Source: Mytilinidion resinicola (Eukaryota; Ascomycota; Dothideomycetes; Mytilinidiales; Mytilinidiaceae). Taken from it: DNA of 64,000 nt. This document shows, one piece after another, positions 42,027 to 52,528 of this stretch. The stretch is from contig NW_022985453.1 in assembly GCF_010093595.1 (NCBI RefSeq), positions 697,649-761,648 of the forward strand. Direction: 5' to 3'. Below the pieces are notes generated by a model. That model was given only the letters and a program-made list of their open reading frames with translations, had not been told where the DNA came from and did no database searches. A program made the position numbers and the translations under genes. Within the stretch, counting starts at the first letter, position 1. Every line of letters starts with the position of its first letter.

Positions 42027-43701
42027 CGTAGATGGTAAGGAGTGCAACCCAAGCTGGGACAAAATGAGGGGAGACACGTGGTGAGGTTTCTAGGACCGTT
42101 GTCGTTGCGAAATTGCATGTGGGGTTTTAGTATATTATACAGCATGCCGTCCGACCTGGGGCCCTTTGTTCTGACGCAAGTCGTAAGCTGACGGTGCAGG
42201 TGGGGGGGGTTCCCGCGCAGGGGCCTGGTGCACCCTAGATCTTCCACAACACCAACCAATTCACCACGACCTCTATCTACACAGCCTTGTAACAATAGAT
42301 TTATGCAATATAGCTATTGAAAGTAGGCGGCTAGTATTTACAACCCCCTCTTGTCTAATCTTCTAATTGGCTGGAGCGGCCCGGAGCAAGGTTCGTCCGG
42401 AGCTCTACTTTCACGTGCATCTGCGCGTGTTATTCTTTCTGATTTAGTTAGCTATGACGAGGCAGTATGTAAGGCTATATATAAAGCTTTATATACTAGA
42501 AACCTTAGCTCTCAGCAGCTACAAGGACCTAGATGCGTCCGACAAACTATCCAGAAAAAGGCCTCCTCCGTTCCAATACCACCTATTTCGCCTGTGGCCT
42601 CATGTCCGCGCTAGTTCGCCGGACGCATCTAGGTCCTGTAGATCGTCGTATCTCGAATCCTTCTTATGTACGTCTGAGTCTGCCAAGTAGTCCCACCGTC
42701 AACAATCCACCCTACCCCTGTCACAAAGCTTGCACCTGGGCTGCTTAGGAAGAGAATCATTCAGACCGTTCTTCTGGAAACGCCCAGCACTATTGGCCTT
42801 GGAATCGACTTCGACTCTACCGAACTCGGCGACAGCGTCTGACGTTAGACGATCAACACTCTCCTCCTGCGAAAATCCACCTCGAGCGTCATGGTCCGTT
42901 AGTCAGTGTTCTTAGCCAGTTTCCTGCTCTCGATAGGGGATGGGTAGCGTTGTTAGGGCTGATATCAGCAAAAGCTATTCTACACGTTCAACACCAGCGG
43001 CCGCAGATAGCAATGCACAGTTCTCTGCCCATACCCTGGCCGCGCTGCAATAGCGTAATATACAGTAGGAGTGGCGTCAGCTGGTTGCGCGGGTCTGCAT
43101 ATAACATGTGCAAAATTGTACTTCGGGTCGGCCTCGGTGGGGTAGTAGCCCGGTAGGACGTTGATACAAAGCCTGTTACCACAGTGTGTTCAGTCGCCCT
43201 TGAGTCACGTGATCAGATCTAACCAATCAGAAACGAAGCCGCTATCAAAAAGTTGGTCACGTGAGCCAACAACGTATATCACCCGGTGGGACTGAGGCAT
43301 TTCGGCAGCGAGGCCGGCGGGCCGGTGCGTCAGCGGACCGCTTTTCGCCTCACCTGCATGTATCTGCGTCAGGGGATGCTGGCGTCGATGATCAAGTAAG
43401 CCCAAGCTCACCCGCCACCGCAAATGGAAAAGCGAACCTCGCACTGACTACCGCGATGAGTTGGTGGCGTTCTTCTTCGTACTCTTTGGTCTTGCATTCA
43501 CGTTCTGGCTGCAACGGCATCTACGACACCACGTCCCACACCAGAGCATTCAACAGCTTCTCCATTCACCCGCGTGCAGGGTAACGCCCAATCATCCCGC
43601 ACTAGCATGGTATGATTGGAGGTGGCATGCAGCCATGGTGTGAGCAAGCAGGCCACCTTAACCCGCCTTGTTGGGATAATATATGGGCTTTCTTATCTAA
43701 A
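42027..43701. other. intergenic, right border of the cluster
   Basis: Upstream of the regulator. Contains a small inverted-repeat element (42519-42641) and otherwise only short unrelated frames. The sequence becomes less GC-rich here, marking the cluster edge. Confidence 0.45.
42519..42641. mobile_element. MITE-like element with 22-bp terminal inverted repeats
   Basis: Left end CTACAAGGACCTAGATGCGTCC and right end GGACGCATCTAGGTCCTGTAG are inverted copies differing by one inserted base. The enclosed 80 bases have no coding capacity. Its right arm is preceded by TCCGCGCTAGTTC, also found in the arm of the element at 44258-44489, so both may belong to one family. No clear target-site duplication. 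Confidence 0.6.
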
Positions 43702-44640
43702 TGGCGAGCATTCCAATTGGATCTGACGGTCTTGAGAAACGCGGTCTTTTCATCTGTAGCGAGAGCGTTGATTTCCTCCGCTTTCCAGATGCATACTAAT
43801 CTGAGACTACACCACCGCCGATTGCCATAGGCACTCCGCCAAAGCAGCCTACAATGAAACAAAACACAATCAGCACTAGAAGGCTAGTGCTCAGCGCGCA
43901 AGCGATGGTGGATATAAAGTAGAGGGTCGCCGTAAACCGCAGTATTATTATTCAGCCAGCAATTTGTTAACTGCTGCCATCCCGGCGAAAGGTCTGGAAC
44001 ACCTGGGGCACGCTCGGTGTGAGCATTATGGACGCAAGGAAGCTGAAGGCATAGTTAATGTGATGTTTCTACCCAGGGCATCCGGCGAGAAATTACGTGA
44101 GGCTAGGAGACAATGACGACAGATAATGCCTTGCGCCAAGGGCCGCCATTGCTGTGGTTCTGTTTAAGCGACAATTCCAGTTGCGGTGACAACTGCGAGG
44201 GCGAGGTCTAGCTCTCTAGGACTTTGTGCATTGGGCTTGAATGTTGAGGACCGGAAACTACAGCGTCAAGGCGCATCCGGTGAACTAGCGCAGATTTGAA
44301 GCCACAGGAGGAATAAGTAGGATTAGAGCGGAGGAAGCCCTTTTTTGGATATATTCTTACTGAAGCTGAGCTAAAACTGCTAAAAACTCGCTACCGCAAA
44401 GCGTTATTTTCTAGATTATTCCTCTTTTGCAGTTGACTTTCGTGGCTTGATATCCGCGCTAGTTCATCAGATGCGCCTTGAAGCTGTAGAGGTTTTCAGA
44501 AGGAGCCCGAGGATCTGTTTGCCAGTGCCTTTCGCTGCGGCGTTAGCCTCAGCCCTCCCGTCGTCTTGGATACGGGTCCGGGATCATCGGCCCCATACGC
44601 ATCGTGCCACGTGCCGTGCCGGCTGTCAAAGGACATCAGC
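43702..44640 (-). pseudogene. decayed MFS transporter gene, inverted copy A
   Basis: Reads, on the minus strand, the same MFS region as 52529-53487 on the plus strand, with many substitutions; recognisable shared DNA includes CCAATTGGAATGCTC, GCGCTGAGCACTAG-type and CTCAACATTCA-type stretches and, at the outer end, GCGTATGGGGCCGATGATCC. Encoded blocks such as EEINALATDEKTAFLKTV are shared with copy B. No complete frame remains. A small inverted-repeat element (44258-44489) interrupts it. Confidence 0.7.
44258..44489. mobile_element. MITE-like element with about 48-bp terminal inverted repeats
   Basis: Left arm 44258-44305 begins CTACAGCGTCAAGGCGCATC; right arm 44442-44489 is its imperfect inverted copy, ending GATGCGCCTTGAAGCTGTAG. 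The arms share GAACTAGCGC and CAAGCCAC/GAAGCCAC blocks. The element sits inside MFS copy A and is missing at the equivalent place in copy B, which supports insertion. Internal sequence is non-coding. Confidence 0.65.
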
Positions 44641-45012
44641 CTATGTCCCAAAACGGATTAGCGCAGAATCCGGAGCCGCTAAACCAATATAGGGCCACAT
44701 TTCTGCTTGGTACCAAATCTCGATTTCGCAACATGCGTGAAACCTCAGCTCGATTGTTGTATGCGAATGCGCTCTGATTTGCAGTAAACATAGTAGTCTA
44801 AACGCGGTGAATTCTCTTCGAAGCCAGCCCTTGCAGATCCGACGCCATAAACGCCACCATGCCCCTGACGGTCTCGACTCAGCTGAACCCCCTTACACCC
44901 GCATAGAAACACCATCTCCAACTTCACGGGAACAACCATCCTTCTATGAATCTTGTCATGCTATCTCAATAGTCCCATCTAAAGCCTTGAAAAAGTAAAG
45001 CCCTCATCGAAG
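44641..45012. other. intergenic, promoter of the GT34 gene
   Basis: Upstream region of the glycosyltransferase gene; nothing else recognised. Confidence 0.4.
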
Positions 45013-46040
45013 ATGCTATCCCGCGGCCTGCCGAACGCCACGACGACGGCCATGGTCCTCGTCCTTGGCCTCATCTTTTTGCTCTGGAAGTTCGACTGGA
45101 CATCAGAGCAATATCACAACGCTGGGGCAGTTGCGAAAAAAGCTAGCGCCAAAGATCCGCGCATAGCGATTATCACCTTCATCACGAGCCAGAAGTCGTA
45201 TATTCATCTCTCATTGAAGAATAAATCACGTGAGCAACTCCCCGGGCTCAGAAGCAATCCTCTCGTAGTTGAAGAAGAACGAGGCTGAATGAGTATAGGA
45301 TATGCCCAGCGATATGGATACGACTTAATTGTCGACTATGAATCGCATGCCGAGCGTGGTACCACGTGGCTGAAATTCGACATGGTCGAACGCCTCATCA
45401 AGGAAAAGCAGCACGATTGGATCTGGTGGATGGACTTTGATACGCTGATTACGAATACGGATATCAAAGTCGTGGACATCATTAGAGACAGCTTGGCGAA
45501 CGTAACGACGCCTGCTGATGTTGATTTCTTACTCACGGATGATTGGTAAGAAGTGTCTTTTCCTATGTTAATACTGCTCGAAATGTTTCATTATCGTTCT
45601 TTTACTGGGAAAATTTACTTGAAGTCAGAACTCTTATATTGTCTAGTAATGGCCTCAATGACGGTTCGTTCATCGTCCGTTCGTCACCGCGCTCTATCGA
45701 CTTCCTCAACCGCGTACGCAAGCTCCATGACGTAGAAGATAAGAAAGGCAACGGCCTCAACGACCAAGAATCGATGAGAGATCTCCTGAAGACCAACGAC
45801 CCCTTCGTGAAGCATGCAGTCACGATTCCGCAGTGGAAGATCAACGCATTTCCGGAGGAAATCCATTGTTTTGATAAGTCTGAGCAAGCTTGGGAAAGAG
45901 GAACGTTCGTTGTTCATTTTGCGGGCGCTTGGGCGCATGTTGAAGGAGATGATCCCACGGGGTATTTGATGGAGAAGTATGAGAAGGAGATTATGTGGGG
46001 GCCAGATCCGGGTGCGGAGGTACTTGGAAAAGAGGGGTAA
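45013..46040 (+). CDS. GT34 family galactosyl/mannosyltransferase (Gma12/Mnn10 type)
   Basis: Three exons (45013-45229, 45299-45545, 45647-46040) give 285 aa. It is a type II membrane protein: short cytosolic start, one membrane anchor (AMVLVLGLIFLLWKF, about 14-28), then a luminal catalytic part, fitting a Golgi glycosyltransferase. Family blocks: YAQRYGYDLIVDYE, TWLKFDMV, WIWWMDFDTLITN with the DxD-type DFD at 118-120 (sugar-nucleotide/Mn binding), LTDDCNGLNDGSFIVR across intron 2, NDQESM and FVVHFAGAW. These match GT34 enzymes that add galactose or mannose in alpha linkage to glycoproteins. It is slightly short for the family (usually 300-400), mainly in the stem region. It converges with the downstream DUF6594 gene. 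The donor/acceptor sugar is not determinable. Confidence 0.88.
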
Positions 46041-46543
46041 TTCAAAATTTGACATATTCGCTTGGGTTTTTGCTCTTCACGGGCAGCTGTCTAAAGGACC
46101 TCAACACTGCGTCCACACTTGCAAACCACCTTATTTGGAGGCCTGAATTAGGCCGTCACGCGACTAGCGTCACAAAGTCCAAGCAGAATCAGCCTATCGG
46201 GTGATGTCTATTACTGAGCACCCTAAATCAGGACCTCGTCACTGAACACGTGACATGGCCCCTGGGTACTCGAAGTGCTTCAGCACCTTGAATACACTTG
46301 CAGCGTGACCTCGCTCAGCACGCGATCTCGGGCGCCGTTCTTTTAACATCCTAAAAAGTAGGTTGAATCGAGCGTTTCGACAATGCGTAGTGCCATACTA
46401 GCCAAATCAGATCACTGAAAAACTTCACATTCATCCATGCTTGATACACTCTAGGGTTCCTCAAGTCTTTTTCGAGGCCTCCAAAACACACACGAAAAGA
46501 GTCCAATTTGAAGTCCAAACGACGCGTCACCTCTCGAACACAC
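46041..46543. other. intergenic between convergent genes
   Basis: 3' regions of the GT34 and DUF6594 genes. No gene or repeat recognised. Confidence 0.4.
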
Positions 46544-47535
46544 CTAATTCGCCCCAAGTTGCATAAAAACTGTCAGCACCGCCGTATACGCCGCGGTCGC
46601 CGCTATCACCTCGAACGGCCGATTCACCGTTGCCAGCGACATTAAAACCATCGAAAGCAGCACAAAGCCTGTTATGATGCCGAGCCTCTTGGTGTTGTTT
46701 GTAACGAAATTCAGCCACCACATGGGCCCGAGCAGCATGCTGAACCCCAGGAAGATGATGCTAGAGTTGCTGAATGCTTCCAGGCGGTTGTTGCTAGCGT
46801 AAGAGGTGTACTCGGAGTCGACATGAGTGTCTTCGTAGCGACGTTTGTGGAAGATCGGGATTTTGCGCGTTAGGTGGTTGTTGAGGAAGGAGTGGATTAC
46901 TGGATGAGGGCGGTCGGAAATGGAGATTAGGTCGCCTGTGTGGTCTAGGTATCTTATTTCCTTTTCCGTGACCGCTTTACGAGTGGCCCAGTTCTTGACG
47001 TTGGCTATTTGTCGGGCCGAGGCTCTTCTTCGGGCTCGTACGGCCGAATATGTGGTTATATACTCATCTATCAAGGTAAGTAGATCTCCTTTGCTAAACT
47101 ACCGCTGTTGATCTTGCTATACTTCTGCAGAAGGTGTGAGAGGTCACTCATCAACTGGACTCTTCGTACTTCTTGCTTTTCGTCGGCTTGAAAACTGCTA
47201 TTCTTCCTTCCAGTCTCAAGCGCCGCGCCTGCGATTGCCTCATGTATAGCCTCTAGCTCTTCTTCAATAATCCCGATGCGGTACTGCAGCCAGAGGATCG
47301 TCAAGGCGTTGAGCTTACCGAAACGCCTAAATATGAAGAAGTCGTCGTCCGAGGCCGTCCATTTAGCAAACTCGTTGTAGCCTTGATACTTCCACGTCTG
47401 CTTGTTCTTACGTTTCTCTTCAAGAGGATCAGGAGAGGGATCTGTGCCTGGTACCACTAGCGCAGGATTCGCCAAAGAAGAAAGCAAGCTGGCGGTGACC
47501 GGAGCTGGCAGTGCCATCGAAGATGTTGGAGTCAA
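46544..47535 (-). CDS. DUF6594-type fungal membrane protein
   Basis: Two frames, 47535-47103 and 47067-46544, join through a putative 35-nt intron (GTAGTT...GATAG), giving 318 aa with the join KINSDEYITTY. The N-terminal half has the family pattern WTASDDDFFIFRRFGKLNALTILWLQYRIGIIEEEL, here quoted only by its landmarks FFIFRRF, LQYRI and EEELEAIHE, and the segment NVKNWATRK; the C-terminal half has three membrane segments (IIFLGFSMLLGPMWWL, LGIITGFVLLSMVLMSL, VIAATAAYTAVLTVFM). This arrangement fits the fungal DUF6594 proteins of unknown function. The intron is shorter than usual for fungi, so either the boundary is misplaced or there is a frameshift. Confidence 0.72.
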
Positions 47536-48146
47536 AAAAGAGGCCGCAGCCTGAAACGTAGTGGCAGCTAGCTGAGCCGTTGTCCCCGGAAGCTTTGGGC
47601 AGAGTAACGTCTTTATAGTTGGTCAAGTCGAGGCTGTGCTCGCAAGGCTGCAGGGTCGTTTGCTTCCGATGCTACATGGCGTACGTTTCACGGAGCACGA
47701 ATGCACGAAAAGGCCAATCCATGAGCACGAAGGGTAATACTTGTCCCTGTTCATGCTTTGGCTACTCCTGCCCTTAGCCTCACTGACTCGTGCTAAATGC
47801 TACGTTAAGGTTTAGCAAAGAAGCACAGCGTCAGGGGCGTCGGGCATCAATCCACCGTTCCCAATCTCGGTTTCTAGACATTCTGGACCGCAAAGACTCA
47901 TACATCGACTGCCACGGGCTATGGAAGCCTGCTGCAGACTATGGCTATTCATATAGGCCGTGGACTGTCTCCTTCTCTCCTTCTCTCATCATCTTCTCGG
48001 ATCACTTCTCGGATCACTTCTCGGAATATCTACTCTTCTAATCAATCATTCTCTCTTCCACTTCGAGCCTTCACCATCAAGCCAACAGCCACACTATCGC
48101 TGAAATTCTGTCGACACGACACGTACGTACTCTCAAGCAAAGCACC
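47536..48146. other. intergenic between divergent genes
   Basis: Promoter region shared by the DUF6594 gene and the gene starting at 48147. A short triplicated GATCACTTCTCG-like run occurs near 47998-48024. Nothing else recognised. Confidence 0.4.
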
Positions 48147-48929
48147 ATGCATCGCTCAACCAAAAGCGTACTCAAAGCTATCACCTTGCTTGGAACCAAA
48201 AAGCACCCTTACAGCGAAAATACCACGCCCCCACTCGAACGAGCGGCCGATCAGAAAGTAGACACGACCTACTTGCATCAGGACGAAGAGCCACCAGACC
48301 ATGCATGGCTCCGATTCCAGTCTCAACATCCAACAAATGGCTCAGAATTCGGCGAGTGCGCATCTTACTACGCGTCGTTTGGCACATCAAGCAGTAAAAG
48401 TGGACTTTGTTCTTCAGCACTTTATGGGAACACTGCCACTGCGTCCATGCCTCAAGTCGAGTCGTTCCATACAACTCCTGCTCCGCAACAGTCCCTATAC
48501 ACACAGGGCTACCAAAATGGCAATTTCCCAACCAACTCTACCACGCTTTGTGCCCCTAGTGTACCGTCAGCGTATACCCATGTGGTACCTCAGCACACCG
48601 CGTACACCTCCTAAGCCTACTAGCCTCAACCCATTTCCACCAACTATTCAAACGAAACGTCAGCTATACCACGCACTCTGGGTTATACATCGCGTTCTTT
48701 TACATCATTCGCGGAAAAAGAGGCGCCCAAGGCTCTACAACGACACCATACTGCGCCACCCGAAGTCCAAGGACGCTGCTCATCAGAAGGAAGATGCCGC
48801 TTGTGCGGAAACCTTTTATCCTGGTACGATTTTTCCCCTTAGTGTGCTCTTTTGGTGGCTAACAAACCACGTAGCGTGGGTAATTGCGACATGTGCTACC
48901 CTTCGGGCCGCACTGATGCACGACCCTAG
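48147..48929 (+). pseudogene. hypothetical Ser/Thr/Gln-rich protein with Cys motifs, two nonsense codons
   Basis: The frame starting MHRSTKSVLKAITLLG stays open for 155 codons, hits TAA (48612-48614) and TAG (48621-48623), and then continues in the same frame with matching composition (PQPISTNYSNETSA ... EVQGRCSSEGRCRLCGN). A putative intron (GTACGA...CGTAG) then joins to VGNCDMCYPSGRTDARP and a stop at 48927-48929. Changing C to T in two Gln codons would create both stops, so the context reads YTS-Q-AY-Q-PQP originally. The C-terminus has paired CxxC motifs (CRLC, CDMC), a possible small zinc-binding module. I do not recognise the family. If the stops are real, only the first 155 residues are made. 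Confidence 0.5.
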
Positions 48930-49161
48930 GAGATGTTCTGGTCATTGTACACGTTCTTGCATTATGTGCGCTTAATCTACAGCTCTAAATTGTCATGACT
49001 GCTTCATGTCCAGAACGATTTCACGCCTTCGATACCCTTCATTCTAGATTGACACATCCACTACTGTAGATTGCAATGTATTCTAATTCTATTTTCACCT
49101 AACTTACGTTGAAGGCTTTCAAGGATTCCAGGACCTATCAACCGATGCTCAAGATCGATAC

Positions 49162-49565
49162 CCGATTCACACGCGCTGAAAGCTACAGTTGCATCTCGCC
49201 CTCCAAATCGAACCCCGAACTCGACTGCTTTGACCGAGCACTGACAGCGCTAAGAGACCTCTGACGGTGGCAAACATTTCTACTCCCTTGGAGCGATCGA
49301 GATCCGATTCCCATGCGCTGAAAGCTATAGTTGCCCCTCACCCTGCAAATCAAACCCCGAACTTGAGTGTTTTGACCGAGCACTAAAAGTGCTGGGGGAC
49401 CTCAGACAGTGTCAAACTTGTCTACTCACTGAGACTAAATTCCCAAGTGCCTAAAGGTACACTTGTAGCTCGCCCTATAAATCGAACCCCAACCTCGCGT
49501 GCTGTGACTAAGCATTGAAAGCGCCGAGGAACCTCAAACAGGTCTGCTCCCTCGAGACGTAGAGG
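49162..49565. repeat. three tandem diverged copies of a 142-bp unit
   Basis: Copies begin near 49162, 49304 and 49436. Shared marks in each copy: CCGATTC, GCGCTGAAAGCTA, an AATCGAACCCC-type block, a TGACCGAGCA-type block and GACCTC. Copy 3 is the most diverged. No open frame spans the array convincingly. Confidence 0.75.
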
Positions 49566-49896
49566 GTGGATGGGCGGGTAGCCTCGGCGGGCCTCAGAAG
49601 ATTATTGGTAAAAGAATTCCTGAGTGCATTAGCGTGACAGTGATGTGGAGCAGTGCATTTTTACCCCTCCTTCATATGCCGGAAAACTCCGACCTCGGAG
49701 AGCTACCCCTCCACATTCTTAAGGTATTTAACAGCTTGCATTCTGTATTCCGCACACATCAAGTGCTCATTGTCATTTTGCTCAGCCAATCCTACCCATT
49801 CAACTCGCTCCATCAACCACCAGCTGGTACGGTGACAAGGAACCATATCTATCGCGATGGAGATATCAGAGGATCAAGAAGGTACCGTCTCGTAAA

Positions 49897-50052
49897 TGCA
49901 TGACGGGTGTTCAGCCCTTACCATGGCCTGTCATTGCCTTGATTCGCGGGTCTTCTCGACCACCGTTTTTGAGGCATTGCAAGTCAGGGAAGGGCTGATC
50001 TGAGATTATACCGTCGAACTTGATCTGGATAATTCCAGCGAAAGAACATGCT
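49897..50052 (+). promoter_or_regulatory. TPP (thiamine pyrophosphate) riboswitch
   Basis: Located in the 5' leader of the thiamine gene, ending 48 bases before its ATG. It has the conserved aptamer core: CTGATCTGAGATTATAC, then AACTTGATCTGGATAA followed by TTCCAGCG; the eukaryotic/bacterial THI element consensus is CTGAGA ... ACCTGATCTGGATAATGCCAGCG. The ends pair as P1 (ATGCATG with CATGC), and CAGCCC can pair with GGGCTG near the core. In Neurospora NMT1 and Aspergillus thiA, such aptamers sit in 5' introns and change splicing when TPP binds, repressing the gene; the same mode is inferred here. Confidence 0.9.
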
Positions 50053-50099
50053 TCTTCTCCCATATCCCCCTGTGTTGAGTTGCTTATATTTATAGCATC

Positions 50100-51359
50100 A
50101 TGTCGACCGACAAGATCACGTTCTTGACCAACTGGTACAGAGTGGCCTGCACGTGTTTGGCGGGAAAACAAATTACTGATAGGACGCAGGCACGCAACGC
50201 CGTATCACGCTCCCCTATACCTCGCGCAGGCCAAGGGCTACTTCGAAGATGAAAATATCAAGGTTGCTCTGCTCGAACCGAACGACCCCAGCGTCAGCAT
50301 TTTCCGATCTGCGGCAGAGGTTAGGGCTGATAATATCTTGCAGGACGTGACTGAGATCATTGGGAGTGGCAGAGTGGACTTGGGTTTCAAAGCCATGATT
50401 CATACTCTTGCGGTCCGTCTTAAGACCCCTTTTTGTAGCATATTTCGAGCTGACAGCCCCAAAAGGCGAAAGCCCGTAACTTCCCCGTTCTCAGCATTGG
50501 CTCTCTCCTTGACGAGCCATTCACTGGTGTCGTTTATCTCAAGGATTCCGGCATCACGACTGATTTCCGCACCTTGAAAGGTAAGCGTATTGGTTATGTA
50601 GGCGAATTCGGGAAGGTAAGCAGCTTTGCTCTCTTACATATGTTTTCACGAAAACTTGGACTGACAACGCGGATATAGATCCAGATCGACGAACTCACTT
50701 CCCACTACGGCATGGCCCCCACCGACTACACTGCAATTCGTTGCGGCATGAATGTCTCCAAGGCCATCATCTCCGGCACCATTGACGCCGGCATCGGCCT
50801 CGAGAACGTCCAAATGGTAGAATTGGAGGAGTGGCTAGCCAGCCAAAACCGCTCCACCACCGACGTCCAAATGCTCCGCATCGACGAGCTTGCCGAACTC
50901 GGCTGCTGCTGCTTCTGCTCAATCCTCTACATCGGAAACGAAAACTTCATCGCCCAGAACCCCGAGAAAGTGAAGGCATTCCTTCGCGCCGTAAAGCGTG
51001 CAACCGACTTCGTGCTCGCCGAGCCGGAGAAGGCCTGGGCGGAGTATGTCGACTTCAAGCCGGTCATGGGCACAACGCTCAACCGCAAGATCTTTGAGCG
51101 GAGCTATGCCTACTTTAGCAAGGATTTGAAGAACGTGAAGAGAGACTGGGAGAAGGTGACGAAGTATGGGATGAGACTCGGTGTTCTGAGTCAAGACTTT
51201 GAGCCAAACTACACGAACGCGTTTCTAGGATGGGAGACCGAGGGTGAAAGTGCGGATCCAACCGGGGACCAGAAGAAAATGGTGGAGTTGCAGAAGGATG
51301 TTGCTGCCTGCGGTGGCTTCCGCAGGCTGAATACTTTGCCGGCTACTGTCAAGGTTTGA
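50100..51359 (+). CDS. thi5: HMP-P synthase, thiamine pyrimidine precursor enzyme (THI5/NMT1)
   Basis: Makes 4-amino-5-hydroxymethyl-2-methylpyrimidine phosphate, the pyrimidine half of thiamine, from PLP and an active-site histidine of the enzyme itself, so each protein works once (known for yeast THI5). Five exons: 50100-50134, 50190-50292, 50344-50412, 50457-50615, 50679-51359, giving 348 aa. Key residues are visible at the yeast positions: Lys62 and His66 in [10 protein letters not shown], plus the iron-binding motif CCCFC at 198-202. Start [21 protein letters not shown] matches the family. Exon 4 may begin 9 bases later (acceptor AAAAG), giving 345 aa and the exact family length. Regulated by the TPP riboswitch just upstream. 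Cytosolic. Confidence 0.95.
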
Positions 51360-52528
51360 GTGGTTATGTATATGCGCTCGGCTGCGCACGATAGTGCGTA
51401 GCGTTGCGAGAAGTGTGCATTGGAGAAGGATTGGTATGATGGTGCATGGCATTTCACTCACTAAATATTTACCAGCCAAGAGACGCAAACACGAAATGGA
51501 TTACACCTGGCAAGTTCAGCTGACCTGACCTTAAATCTCGTGATATAATATTCTATATCAACAGTTAGATGCAGGGTCGCTGAGCGAATATGACAGAGAG
51601 GCAAAGAGTGTGTGCTCTCCGCCCATTAACATGCAGCTGCATTTTCGCAGAATCTTGTCCTTGAGCGTCAAGACCTGTTGATAGAGCGTGTTTGGTATGT
51701 CGTAGAGCCGTTTGGGTCCAGTACATCATGGGTTGGGATTCGGGATTAGACTGTGTTAAACATATCTACTCCCCTATACTAATATACAGGACGAAAGACT
51801 TATCATGTTTCGGCTACCGTAATCAAGCATTGTATCTAAGTAAGTACTTCCGTCCCTCGAAATCGAGCGCTTGAACCGCTAGAAACAAATTCAGCTTACC
51901 AGTGTCTGAGGTCCCTCATACTATTCTCGCACACGGAAAATCAGCTATGAGAGAAGCCAGGCTTTGCTTGTCCTCCATAGATACCCAAAGAGCTAATCTT
52001 TGCCGCTGACACGGAGACTACGAGTATCGCGACATATCTTCAACAAATTAGGAACACGTCAAGCTTCGAGATGCAGAACTTGCCCCACAGTCCCCATCAT
52101 AACCCCCGATTTCCTCGCACCAGAACCTAGCACCATCATCGAAACCACAAGGGACGTGAACACATAAGGCGATGTTTTCGATTTCGAATGGGGTAAAAGA
52201 TATTCTAACCAATAGCCTTATCAAAACACCCAGTGTAGAAGGCGTTGGTGCAGGTTTTTGAATTTTAGGGAGAGAACGGCCGTGCTGAACCCCCAATATT
52301 AAGGGGTTTAGCATTAATATTTACGGTCTCTCCGCTTAATATACTGCTTTTGTATAAGAGAGCTTTAAAGGTAAGGCTATATCGAGATTTGAACAGCATA
52401 GGTGCAAAAAAACGGGTAAAGAGAAAAGTGACCGTTATAACGTATGCTAACGGTATTCTATATAGCATGAACGATATACCGAGCTTTTACTATGCTTCGT
52501 AGCTAGCTTCCCCCCTCATTGATTGACC
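51360..52528. other. intergenic, no gene seen
   Basis: Downstream of the thiamine gene. Around 52280-52480 the sequence becomes AT-rich with many TTAATAT/TATAAC stretches, possibly decayed repeat. No family recognised. Confidence 0.4.
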
